Shown here: piece by piece, positions 1 to 5,660 of the stretch | Position numbering within the stretch: position 1 is the first letter of the stretch | Layout: each line of letters opens with the position of its first letter | Source of the DNA: Methylocapsa sp. | Lineage (GTDB): Bacteria > Pseudomonadota > Alphaproteobacteria > Rhizobiales > Beijerinckiaceae | Reading direction: 5' to 3' | Length of the DNA stretch: 5,660 nt | Assembly: GCA_003162995.1 (NCBI GenBank) | Contig: PLUZ01000459.1 | Coordinates: forward strand, 8,772 to 14,431 | Made by a program: the position numbers and the translations under genes | The notes under the pieces: generated by a model | The model's input: only the letters and a program-made list of their open reading frames with translations | Database searches by the model: none | What the model was told of the DNA's origin: nothing

Positions 1-219
1 GGCAGTGATGGATATGAGGCAATCTTCGGCGCTGGTGAAATCGATCCCGAGTTCGGCGGCGACCAAATCATCATTGCCTACACAGAAAATGGACAATCGC
101 TCGGGCAAGACGGCTTCGCCAAGATCATAGCCCCGGGCGACAAGGCCGGCGGACGGTTCGTTTCAAACATTGTGAAAATAGAAGTCCGTGACGTGGGTTT
201 ACCGCAGTACACACACTGA
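1..219 (+). CDS. C-terminal part of a molybdopterin-binding oxidoreductase-like protein (5' end outside the window)
   Basis: Frame 1 is open from the first base to a TGA at 217-219 and gives 72 residues without a start, so this is the 3' end of a gene entering from the left. Visible motifs are DGYEAIF (about residues 3-9), a short ELDP-like stretch (GEIDPEFG), IIIAY, GQSL, and IIAPGDKAGGRFVSNIVKIEV near the end. This succession (DGY, then an AY-x-x-x-G strand, then PGDK-x-GGR-x-V and a closing beta strand) is what I know from the C-terminus of small molybdopterin-dependent oxidoreductases of the sulfite-oxidase fold (pfam00174-like), many of which are exported. The cofactor-binding part is not in the window, so the reaction, the export signal and any redox partner cannot be judged. 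The frame overlaps no other real gene and runs towards the minus-strand genes. The assignment rests on remembered family wording; an unrelated beta-rich protein is less likely. Confidence 0.7.
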   Translation, partial: GSDGYEAIFGAGEIDPEFGGDQIIIAYTENGQSLGQDGFAKIIAPGDKAGGRFVSNIVKIEVRDVGLPQYTH

Positions 220-383
220 ATGGGCTGACTTTGTCGAATCGCTTGATGCGAGCCCAAGGGAGGACGAACGAGGACCTAATTCCTTAAAGTCTGCTAATCC
301 CAGAACCAACTCCTTATTTCCGTGCTGGCGGCGGTTGCCCGACGGCACGGAAAGTTTGTCCTCGGCGATCCGAGGTGGAAAGC
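220..383. other. Intergenic stretch with no supported gene
   Basis: I see no plausible gene between the oxidoreductase stop and the relic start at 384. One inverted repeat, TGGGCT (221-226) with AGCCCA (251-256), lies right after the oxidoreductase stop. Its loop is 24 bases and no T-run follows, so it is at best a weak candidate for an RNA end. Base composition is more mixed than in the flanking genes and several stops occur in the main frames. Confidence 0.4.
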
Positions 384-527
384 ATGCTCGCAGGTCAGCT
401 TGCACACATCACCGCTGCTCTCTTCACCGGCTCCGCCGTCTACATCTTCTATGGGCTTTGCTGTCATAGCCAATTGCGTGAATGGGCCGCCCGAACGTCA
501 CGGCCTGCGGCCGTCACGCCAAGGTGA
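384..527 (+). pseudogene. Truncated relic of a DUF1772-like small membrane protein
   Basis: An ATG at 384 is preceded by a strong ribosome binding site, GAGGTGG at 372-378. The first 21 residues read MLAGQLAHITAALFTGSAVY plus I. This closely matches the N-terminal membrane helix of a DUF1772/anthrone-oxygenase-like family common in Hyphomicrobiales, whose members are roughly 150 residues and continue with an AEQPAR-type segment and then an EWKPAYKRG-type segment. Here the frame instead runs into unrelated sequence (FYGLCC...) and stops at 525-527 after 47 codons, overlapping the last codons of the convergent ExoIII gene by 14 bases. A short REW-containing string (about residues 33-35) could be a remnant of the EWKPAY segment after an internal deletion, but that may be chance. 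I infer a gene that lost its body. A genuine 47-residue single-helix protein cannot be excluded, because the start signals look intact. Confidence 0.5.
500..514 (-). terminator. Small hairpin at the end of the ExoIII gene, possible weak terminator
   Basis: ACGGCC (500-505), a TGC loop and GGCCGT (509-514) form a perfect 6-bp GC-rich hairpin touching the stop codon of the minus-strand ExoIII gene. No T-run follows on either strand, so it is not a canonical intrinsic terminator. It may only slow polymerase or protect the transcript's 3' end. The same bases lie inside the relic frame on the other strand. Confidence 0.25.
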
Positions 528-1290
528 TTTCGACCGGCACGTGATCCGAAGGCTTGTCCTCGCCGCGCCTTTCCTTAGCGATCGTCACTTCGGCCAGCCG
601 GTCCGCCGCCCGCGGCGAGAGCAACAGATGATCGATCCGGATGCCCTTGTTGCGCTGCCAGGCGCCCGCTTGATAATCCCAAAATGTGTAAAGTCCGGGT
701 TCGTCGCTTGTCGCGCGCAGGGCGTCGGTCAGGCCTAGATTGAGCAGGCTGCGAAAGCGCGCCCTGGTTTCGGGCAGAAACAGCGCATCGCCCTCCCAGG
801 CGGCGGGATCGGCGGCATCGCGGGGCGTTGGAATCACATTGTAGTCGCCGGCGAGAACAAGCGGCTCCTCCAGCGCCAAAAGATCTTTCGCGTGCGCGAT
901 GAGGCGATCCATGAAGGCTAGTTTGTAACCAAATTTCTCGGTTTGCGGCGGATTGCCATTTGGCAAATAGATCGAGGCCACGCGGATGATGCTATTGCCG
1001 TTTGGGACGATTGCCTCGATATAGCGCGCCTGTTCGTCGTCCGGGTCCCCGGGTAGTCCCCGTACAACTTCAATTGGCGCCTTGGCGAGAATCGCGACGC
1101 CATTAAAACCCTTTTGCCCATGCACGGCGGCATTATAGCCTTCCGCCTCGACTTCCATGAACGGAAACGCCGCGTCCATGCATTTCAACTCTTGCAGACA
1201 GAGGACATCCGGCTTGGCGTCGCGGAGATAGCGCAGGAGATGCTCGGTTCTTTGCCGGACCGAATTGACGTTCCATGTCGCGATTTTCAC
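514..1290 (-). CDS. xthA: Exodeoxyribonuclease III (AP endonuclease, base-excision repair)
   Basis: This encodes 258 residues of the endonuclease/exonuclease/phosphatase fold, the usual size for bacterial ExoIII. The family enzyme cuts DNA 5' to abasic sites, removes 3' blocking groups and has 3'-5' exonuclease activity in the cytoplasm, using a divalent metal. The catalytic set is complete: WNVNS with N7, LQELK with E34, the YLPNG tyrosine Y108, GDYN with D149 and N151, IDH at D220-H221, and the closing SDHVPV with D249-H250. I chose the GTG at 1290 because it gives the standard (M)KIATWNVNSVRQR N-terminus and has AGGA eight bases upstream. A longer version from GTG 1314 adds eight residues that the family does not have and would overlap this ribosome binding site. 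The gene lies 24 bases after the hydroxylase stop on the same strand, so co-transcription is likely. Nothing essential is missing. Confidence 0.95.
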   Translation of the reverse strand: MKIATWNVNSVRQRTEHLLRYLRDAKPDVLCLQELKCMDAAFPFMEVEAEGYNAAVHGQKGFNGVAILAKAPIEVVRGLPGDPDDEQARYIEAIVPNGNSIIRVASIYLPNGNPPQTEKFGYKLAFMDRLIAHAKDLLALEEPLVLAGDYNVIPTPRDAADPAAWEGDALFLPETRARFRSLLNLGLTDALRATSDEPGLYTFWDYQAGAWQRNKGIRIDHLLLSPRAADRLAEVTIAKERRGEDKPSDHVPVEITLA

Positions 1291-1314
1291 AGCAATATTC
1301 CTCGCGTGTCTCAC

Positions 1315-2604
1315 TCATCCGCGCCGGGACATGCCGATTGACGAGCTGGCGTGCGATGACGGCGGGAAGTGGCGCAACGGCCGCTCCCGCATGAGGCGTG
1401 GCAAGGTCCCATGCGTGAGAACGCCTTCGCGCATGAGGGCGCGGCGCAGCGGGCCAATCATCGAAAACGCAAAAAGTCCGGCACCGCGCAAGAAATCGAC
1501 CGGGAAAAAATTCGAAAGAAGAGAGCGATTGAGGATATCGACGCCATTGGTGCGCAAAAAAATGTCGCTCCGCCGCACGTTGTCGTAGGCTTTCAATGTC
1601 GTCGCCGCACCGATGTCAGCCCCAAGCGCACGCGCATCCTCCAAAACCTCGACGAGCGCGGCGCTATCGCGCAGGCTGAGGTTCAGGCCTTGCGCCGCCA
1701 GCGGCGGAAAGATATGCGCGGCTTCGCCACAGAGCGCGACGCGATGGCCGGAAAGACGATTGGCGCTCATGCCCGCCATGGGGAAAAAGCCGCCCGGCCC
1801 ATCGATCTCGATCTTGCCCAAAAGCGAATCGACTTGGGCCTCGATCTCTTGCTCGAGCAGCAACTGCGGCAGCGCGCGGCGGCGCTCGGCTTCCCCGGCG
1901 GACATGAGCCACACAAGGCTCGACCGGTTTAGCTTGTTTTCGGCCGCGCGAAGCGGGACCAGCGTGCACGGCCCCGATCGCGTGTGAAACTCCGTCGAGA
2001 TATTCCGGTGCGGCTTTGCGTGGGAGAGAAGCGCGGTGAAAGCAATTTGCGGATAGGTCCAGCTGCGCGTGCCGATCCCCGCCTTGGTCCGGACGAGGGA
2101 GTTGCGGCCGTCGGCGGCGACGGCGAGCGTTGCCGTGATGCAATGCCCATCGGCGAGAGCGGCGTGGATTGCATCCGCGTCAAAGCTTATATCGCTGATC
2201 ATGCCCTCGTGGAGAACGAGGTTTCCGGTCGCCGAGGCGATGTCCGCAAGGCCCTCAACCAGAACATTATTCTCTATATTCTCGCCAAAGGCGGCGAGAT
2301 CAATCTCGCTCGCCGCGAAGCAAACCGAGGGCACTGGTAGCCGCGCTCCGGTGGCATCGATCATCGCGATCCTTGCCAGCGGCGCGGTTTTGCCGCGAAA
2401 GTGCGGCCAAACGCCGAGCGCCTTGTAAAAGCGCAGCGAGGCTTCAAACAGCGCGACAGTGCGCCCGTTGGCGCGCGTATCGACATGGCCAACGCAGACC
2501 ACGGAAAATCCCGCTTGCGCGAGCGCGATCGCGGCGGAAAGACCGGCGGCGCCAGCGCCGGCAACGAGAATATCGGCTTGTGTTTCGGGGGTTCTAAGAG
2601 ACAT
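1315..2604 (-). CDS. FAD-dependent monooxygenase of the UbiH/UbiF/COQ6 family (probable ubiquinone-ring hydroxylase)
   Basis: This encodes 429 residues of a class A flavoprotein hydroxylase. The family adds hydroxyl groups to the ubiquinone ring precursor using O2, NADPH and FAD, at the inner face of the cytoplasmic membrane. The FAD-binding Rossmann motif is G16-A-G18-A-A-G21. The family signature GRT-x-AL with a following R-F-x-x-LGVW is at about 47-66. The DG motif is D165-G166 in AADGRNS-x-VR. The second FAD motif is G293-E-A-A-H297 followed by FPPLAAQGLNLSLRD. The Asp usual in that motif is Glu here. The protein ends in GPLRRALMREG plus a basic, serine-rich tail of roughly 30 residues. 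The ATG at 2604 has AAGG seven bases upstream. Alphaproteobacteria use UbiH, UbiF, UbiL or UbiM-type enzymes with different position specificity, and I cannot tell which ring carbon is the target. It probably shares a transcript with the ExoIII gene downstream and is divergent from the vWA gene. Confidence 0.87.
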   Translation of the reverse strand: MSLRTPETQADILVAGAGAAGLSAAIALAQAGFSVVCVGHVDTRANGRTVALFEASLRFYKALGVWPHFRGKTAPLARIAMIDATGARLPVPSVCFAASEIDLAAFGENIENNVLVEGLADIASATGNLVLHEGMISDISFDADAIHAALADGHCITATLAVAADGRNSLVRTKAGIGTRSWTYPQIAFTALLSHAKPHRNISTEFHTRSGPCTLVPLRAAENKLNRSSLVWLMSAGEAERRRALPQLLLEQEIEAQVDSLLGKIEIDGPGGFFPMAGMSANRLSGHRVALCGEAAHIFPPLAAQGLNLSLRDSAALVEVLEDARALGADIGAATTLKAYDNVRRSDIFLRTNGVDILNRSLLSNFFPVDFLRGAGLFAFSMIGPLRRALMREGVLTHGTLPRLMRERPLRHFPPSSHASSSIGMSRRG

Positions 2605-2743
2605 GAGGCCGCCTTTGCGAGCCTATTTTAGAGCGGCGCGGGGCTTTTGGCGAGTTGATGGTGTGCGATTTTCCCTAATACGCCTTAATTTCCGCGCGAG
2701 AAACGATCCTAAGCGCCGCCATAAGCCGGATGTTGCCGAAATC

Positions 2744-2769
2744 GGCGCGAAGTGTAAAAGTCTCGCGCC
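2744..2769. repeat. Inverted repeat in the divergent intergenic region
   Basis: GGCGCGA (2744-2750) and TCGCGCC (2763-2769) are perfect 7-base inverted arms around a 12-base A-rich centre. It lies midway between two divergent genes where no transcript needs to end, and no T-run follows directly. An operator or a leader RNA structure is therefore more plausible than a terminator, but the arms are only GC letters and could be chance in GC-rich DNA. Confidence 0.35.
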
Positions 2770-2803
2770 ACAAAGATAGCTCCTTTTTGTTGAACAGTGC
2801 GCG

Positions 2804-2832
2804 CTGGCAAGCCAGTACAAATTTTCGCGAAA
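2804..2832. promoter_or_regulatory. Two short palindromes upstream of the vWA membrane-protein gene, possible operators
   Basis: CTGGC-AA-GCCAG (2804-2815) and the perfect palindrome TTTCGCGAAA (2823-2832) lie about 50-75 bases before the start codon at 2881. Both have a form suitable for a dimeric regulator, and the centre-to-centre distance is about 18 bases. A loose sigma-70-like pair, TTGAAC at 2790-2795 and TACAAA at 2816-2821, brackets the first dyad, but the 20-base spacer is too long for a good promoter. I recognise no known regulator box. Confidence 0.25.
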
Positions 2833-2880
2833 TATCGTCAAGAGTCCAGGGCGAACTTGCCTGCGAGCATTCGAGGCTGA

Positions 2881-4995
2881 ATGAACGAGTTTACGCTCTC
2901 CTTTGCACCGCTTCTGCCATTGCCGTTTTTGCTTGGCATGGGAGTAATTGCGCTTGGCCTCATTGGTTTGGGCTTTTATGCACGCAAAAGCGGGACTTTT
3001 TTGCGCGCCCTCGGATTTGGCTTGCTGCTCTTGGCCATGACTGGCCCTTCTCTGGTGCATGAGGACCGCGATCCATTGAAGGAAGTCGTGGCGGTTGTCG
3101 TCGACCAAAGCGGGAGCCAGACGATCGGCGAACGCCCGGCGCAGACGGAGAAGGCCCGCACTGAGCTTGAGAAAAGCCTTACCACTCTTGGCAATGTCGA
3201 AGTGCGCGTGATCGAGAGCAGCCGCACGGATAGCGAAGCCGACGGCACGCGGCTGTTTACCGCGTTGAACGCGGGACTCGCCGACGTGCCGATGGAACGT
3301 GTTGGCGGCGTCTTCATGATTACCGACGGGGTCGTCGATGATATTCCCGCCGGCGCTGACCTGCTCGGCTTCAAGGCACCGCTCCACGCCCTCATTACCG
3401 GCCATGAAGGCGAACGCGACCGGCGGATCGAGCTTTTGGAGGCGCCGCGCTTCGGCATCGTCGGCAAGGATCAAACGGTCGAATTGCGGGTGCTGGACAC
3501 TGCGGAGAAAAGCGATCCGGTCGCGGTTAAGGTTCGCCGCGACGGCAACCCGGTCGCGACCATCTTCGCGGTGCCCGGAGAACGGCTTCGCGTGCCGGTT
3601 AGAATCGAACACGGCGGCCAAAATGTCATCGAGATCGAGGTCGAAGCTCTGCCGGACGAGTTGACCGCGATCAACAACAAGGCGGTGCTGACGATCGAGG
3701 GCGTTCGCGACAAATTGAAAGTTCTGCTCGTTTCGGGGGAACCGCACGCCGGCGAGCGCATGTGGCGCAATCTTTTGAAGTCCGACGCCAATGTCGACCT
3801 CGTGCATTTCACGATTCTGCGTCCGCCCGAAAAACAGGATGGGACGCCGATCAACGAATTGTCGCTGATCGCATTTCCGACCAGCGATCTGTTCGGCCGC
3901 AAGATCAAGGAATTCGATCTTATCGTCTTCGACCGTTATTCAAATCAGAGCGTGCTGCCTCTGATTTATTTCGACAACATCGTCCGCTATGTCCGCGAAG
4001 GCGGCGCGCTCCTGCTTGCGGCCGGCCCCGATTTCGCCCGGCCCGAAGGGCTTTATTACTCGCCATTGGGGCGGATCGCGCCGGCGCGTCCGGACGGGAC
4101 TCTGACCGAACACGCCTTCCGGGCCGCGATCACGGGGGATGGCGCCAAACATCCTGTGACGCGCGGCTTGCCGGGTGCCAATCAAGATCCGCCGGCGTGG
4201 AGCGAATGGTTCCGCCAGGTCAATGCCGAGGTCACACACGGTTCCAGTATTTTGTCCGGCGCCGCCGGAAAGCCGCTGCTCGTTCTGTCGCGCGAGGGCA
4301 AAGGCCGGGTGGCACTCCTTCTGACCGATCAGATGTGGCTTTGGGCGCGCGGATTTGAAGGCGGCGGCCCGCACCTCGATCTTTTGCGCAGGCTCGCACA
4401 CTGGCTGATGAAGGAGCCAGAATTGGAAGAGGAAGCCTTGCGTGCCAATGTGCGCGGCCGTGTCATCGAAATCGAGCGCCAAAGCCTGAAACCTGACAGT
4501 CCACCCGTGGTTGTCACTGCACCCTCCGGCGCCGTGGAAAGCGTGACTTTGACGCCGGGCGAGCCTGGCATTTCCCGGGCAAGCGTGAATGCGGCCGAAT
4601 TCGGTCTCTATCGGGTGAACGATGGAAATTTATCGGTTCTCGCCAATGTCGGCCCGGAAAATCCGCGCGAATTCCAGGAAGTTGTCTCGACGCCGGACAA
4701 GCTAAAGCCCCTTGCGGAGGCGACGGGAGGCACCGTGCGCCGGATCGGCAATGCGGAAAACAGCGACGTCTCTCTGCCGCGTCTTGTCGCGATCGGGGAG
4801 AGCCCCGTCTATGGCGGCGCCGGTTATGCCGCGATCAAGCGCGTCGGCGCGAGCGAAGTGAAAGGCGTCAGTGTGATGCCGCTCGCAATCGGCTTCTTGG
4901 GTCTCATAGCATTGCTCGGGAGCATCACGGCGGCTTGGGTTTTCGAGGGCCGCGGGGGCGGAACGCGAGGAGCTGGGCGACGGGCTCTTGATTGA
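2881..4995 (+). CDS. Membrane-anchored von Willebrand factor A-like / glutamine-amidotransferase-like protein
   Basis: This encodes 704 residues with no established function. Two hydrophobic helices (about 10-32 and 40-58) flank a short basic loop (R35, K36, R42). A large soluble part follows, then one helix (about 665-688) and a basic tail. By the positive-inside rule the soluble part faces the periplasm. A von Willebrand A-like domain begins near residue 68. Its metal-site (MIDAS) motif is D75-Q-S77-G-S79, with T123 in DGTRLFTAL and D149 in MITDG. From about 280 (VLLVSGEP) to 385 (GGALLLAAGPDF) the sequence resembles a class I glutamine-amidotransferase fold, but the nucleophile cysteine is absent and I find no cysteine anywhere. 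A beta-rich region (about 480-600) follows. The ATG at 2881 is forced: an in-frame TGA lies immediately before it and GAGG four bases upstream. Relatives usually sit beside MoxR ATPase, DUF58 and DUF4159 genes and are often labelled only as membrane or amidotransferase-like proteins. No such neighbour is visible here. A role in envelope protein assembly is an inference from that family link. Confidence 0.82.
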   Translation: MNEFTLSFAPLLPLPFLLGMGVIALGLIGLGFYARKSGTFLRALGFGLLLLAMTGPSLVHEDRDPLKEVVAVVVDQSGSQTIGERPAQTEKARTELEKSLTTLGNVEVRVIESSRTDSEADGTRLFTALNAGLADVPMERVGGVFMITDGVVDDIPAGADLLGFKAPLHALITGHEGERDRRIELLEAPRFGIVGKDQTVELRVLDTAEKSDPVAVKVRRDGNPVATIFAVPGERLRVPVRIEHGGQNVIEIEVEALPDELTAINNKAVLTIEGVRDKLKVLLVSGEPHAGERMWRNLLKSDANVDLVHFTILRPPEKQDGTPINELSLIAFPTSDLFGRKIKEFDLIVFDRYSNQSVLPLIYFDNIVRYVREGGALLLAAGPDFARPEGLYYSPLGRIAPARPDGTLTEHAFRAAITGDGAKHPVTRGLPGANQDPPAWSEWFRQVNAEVTHGSSILSGAAGKPLLVLSREGKGRVALLLTDQMWLWARGFEGGGPHLDLLRRLAHWLMKEPELEEEALRANVRGRVIEIERQSLKPDSPPVVVTAPSGAVESVTLTPGEPGISRASVNAAEFGLYRVNDGNLSVLANVGPENPREFQEVVSTPDKLKPLAEATGGTVRRIGNAENSDVSLPRLVAIGESPVYGGAGYAAIKRVGASEVKGVSVMPLAIGFLGLIALLGSITAAWVFEGRGGGTRGAGRRALD

Positions 4996-5071
4996 GCTTT
5001 GACGTTCCAATGAGGGCGATCATCCTCCAACGCACTGCGCCACCGCACCCGAACATGCGGACGCGCAATTC
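4996..5071. other. Short convergent intergenic gap without a clear terminator
   Basis: The vWA gene and the acetyltransferase gene converge on this 76-base gap. I see no GC hairpin followed by a T-run in either direction. CATGCG (5054-5059) can pair with CGCATG (5076-5081), but that pairing reaches into the end of the acetyltransferase gene and has a 16-base loop. Confidence 0.35.
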
Positions 5072-5575
5072 CTATCGCATGGCCCGCCGCACCTTGCCCT
5101 TGACGCCTTCAAACGCCCCTGCGACGAGTTCGCAATAGAGCAGCCGGTCCGGATCGACGGGGCCCGCGAAAATGAGCCTGCCCGGCGGCACCGGCAAAAA
5201 ACCCATTTTGCCGTAATAGGACATGTCGCCGACGAGCAGCACCAGCCGGTGCCCTGCTGCCCGCGCGGCGCCGAGCGATTTCATCACCAGCGCTTCGCCG
5301 ATTCCGCCGGAGCGGAACGGCGGAGCGACCGTCACCGGTCCTAGCAGCAGCGCCGGCTGCTCGCCGCAGAAAATCGGTGTCACCCGGCTGGCGCCGACCA
5401 GCAAGGTGCCGACCCGCGCGACGAAGGAGAGACTATAGTCAGGCTCGACCCCTTCGCGCAGCCGGTAGGCCGAGCGGGTGAAACGGCCAGGCCCGAAAGC
5501 GTGCTCGTCGAGCTTTTCGATCGCCGCGAGATCGGCTGGCGTTTGCGAGCTGAGCGTAAGGGAAAGATCCGCCAT
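5072..5575 (-). CDS. GNAT-family N-acetyltransferase (YhbS-like)
   Basis: This encodes 167 residues, a normal size for a single GNAT domain, which transfers acetyl from acetyl-CoA to an amine. The acetyl-CoA pyrophosphate loop is visible as R88-S-G-G-I-G93 after the beta strand LLLGPVTVAPPF. The later LLVGDMSYYGKMGF (113-126) is the typical YhbS/COG3153 pattern, usually of the form LVGD-x-x-YY-x-x-FGF. The N-terminal strand/helix part (about residues 4-45, AAIEKLDEHAFG) also fits. The substrate (small molecule or protein) cannot be told from the sequence. I chose the ATG at 5575, which gives MADLSLTL. A TTG at 5593 would add six residues without a better ribosome binding site. Neither start has a strong Shine-Dalgarno sequence. 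A TATATT hexamer at 5598-5593 could serve as a -10 element with a very short leader, but no good -35 accompanies it. The gene is convergent to the vWA gene and lies just beside the palindromic repeat upstream. Confidence 0.85.
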   Translation of the reverse strand: MADLSLTLSSQTPADLAAIEKLDEHAFGPGRFTRSAYRLREGVEPDYSLSFVARVGTLLVGASRVTPIFCGEQPALLLGPVTVAPPFRSGGIGEALVMKSLGAARAAGHRLVLLVGDMSYYGKMGFLPVPPGRLIFAGPVDPDRLLYCELVAGAFEGVKGKVRRAMR

Positions 5576-5609
5576 CGGATTGCCATTGAACAATATACCG
5601 GTGCGCTAG

Positions 5610-5650
5610 AGCATGATCCCAAAAACTATGCAACTTTTAGGGATCATGCT
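5610..5650. repeat. Palindromic intergenic repeat element (AGCATGATCCC type)
   Basis: AGCATGATCCC (5610-5620) and GGGATCATGCT (5640-5650) are perfect 11-base inverted arms. After one A-A mismatch the pairing continues with AAAA (5622-5625) against TTTT (5635-5638), leaving a loop of about 9 bases. Near-identical palindromes beginning AGAGCATGATCCC are, to my knowledge, scattered in many copies between genes of Hyphomicrobiales (RIME-like, small non-autonomous repeats). Here it sits about 35 bases upstream of the acetyltransferase start. If transcribed it would form a stable hairpin in an upstream RNA, and it could separate this gene from its left-out neighbour. The centre (ACTATGCAAC) differs from the GAAAAGT-type versions I remember, so it may be a diverged copy. 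Confidence 0.7.
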
Positions 5651-5660
5651 AAGCGAGGCG

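Noticed and set aside
221..256. TGGGCT/AGCCCA inverted repeat after the oxidoreductase stop as a terminator
   Set aside because: The 24-base loop and the lack of a T-run make it a poor intrinsic terminator.
188..469. Plus-strand frame of 93 codons from a GTG start
   Set aside because: It begins inside the oxidoreductase frame, has an Arg/Ser/His-rich composition with no family resemblance, and overlaps the better-supported relic frame at 384.
1291..1314. Upstream GTG at 1314 as the ExoIII start
   Set aside because: The extra eight residues do not match the family N-terminus, and the GTG at 1290 has a well-spaced AGGA ribosome binding site.
1369..1932. Plus-strand frame of 187 codons opposite the hydroxylase gene
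   Set aside because: It is an Arg-rich shadow of the minus-strand hydroxylase, whose motifs in the real frame are unambiguous.
2623..3807. Long minus-strand open frame of 394 codons opposite the vWA gene
   Set aside because: It lies mostly antisense to a well-supported gene, has no recognisable domain, and its His/Arg/Ala-rich composition is typical of antisense shadow frames in GC-rich DNA.
3762..4358. Plus-strand frame of 198 codons inside the vWA gene
   Set aside because: It is an out-of-frame, Arg-rich reading of the amidotransferase-like region, and the main frame carries all recognisable motifs.
5054..5081. CATGCG/CGCATG pairing as a terminator between the convergent genes
   Set aside because: It has six-base arms with a 16-base loop, reaches into the acetyltransferase coding sequence and has no T-run.
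5576..5593. TTG at 5593 as the acetyltransferase start
   Set aside because: It is a rare start codon with no convincing ribosome binding site. The ATG at 5575 gives a normal GNAT N-terminus.

Overview
The window reads as ordinary chromosomal sequence of an alphaproteobacterium, most likely Hyphomicrobiales (Rhizobiales-like). The evidence is GC-rich coding sequence, protein wording typical of that order (a UbiH/COQ6-family hydroxylase, a von Willebrand/glutamine-amidotransferase-like membrane protein, a YhbS-like acetyltransferase), and an AGCATGATCCC-type palindromic intergenic repeat at the right edge. No species call is possible from the sequence alone.

Layout, left to right. Positions 1-219 hold the C-terminal end of a plus-strand protein that I read as a small molybdopterin-binding oxidoreductase (SUOX fold). 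Positions 220-383 show nothing convincing. At 384-527 a short plus-strand reading frame has a good ribosome binding site and the N-terminus of a small membrane protein family (DUF1772-like), then loses the family sequence after about 21 codons. It looks like a truncated relic and overlaps the end of the next gene. On the minus strand follow exodeoxyribonuclease III (514-1290) and, just upstream of it, an FAD-dependent UbiH/UbiF/COQ6-type hydroxylase (1315-2604). These two are only 24 bases apart and probably co-transcribed.

A 276-base divergent intergenic region (2605-2880) carries three inverted repeats. It separates the hydroxylase from a 704-residue plus-strand membrane protein (2881-4995) with two N-terminal helices, a von Willebrand factor A-like domain with an intact MIDAS motif, a glutamine-amidotransferase-like domain lacking the nucleophile, and one C-terminal helix. 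It contains no cysteine at all. Convergent to it is a GNAT acetyltransferase on the minus strand (5072-5575), and upstream of that gene lies the palindromic repeat (5610-5650).

The genes do not form one pathway. The hydroxylase fits ubiquinone synthesis, ExoIII fits base-excision repair, and the vWA protein belongs to a family usually linked to MoxR/DUF58 envelope modules, but no such partner is visible here. I found no convincing new multi-gene system, CRISPR array, insertion sequence or RNA gene. The points most worth a second look are the cysteine-free vWA/GATase-like protein standing alone, the broken DUF1772-like gene, and the palindromic repeat.
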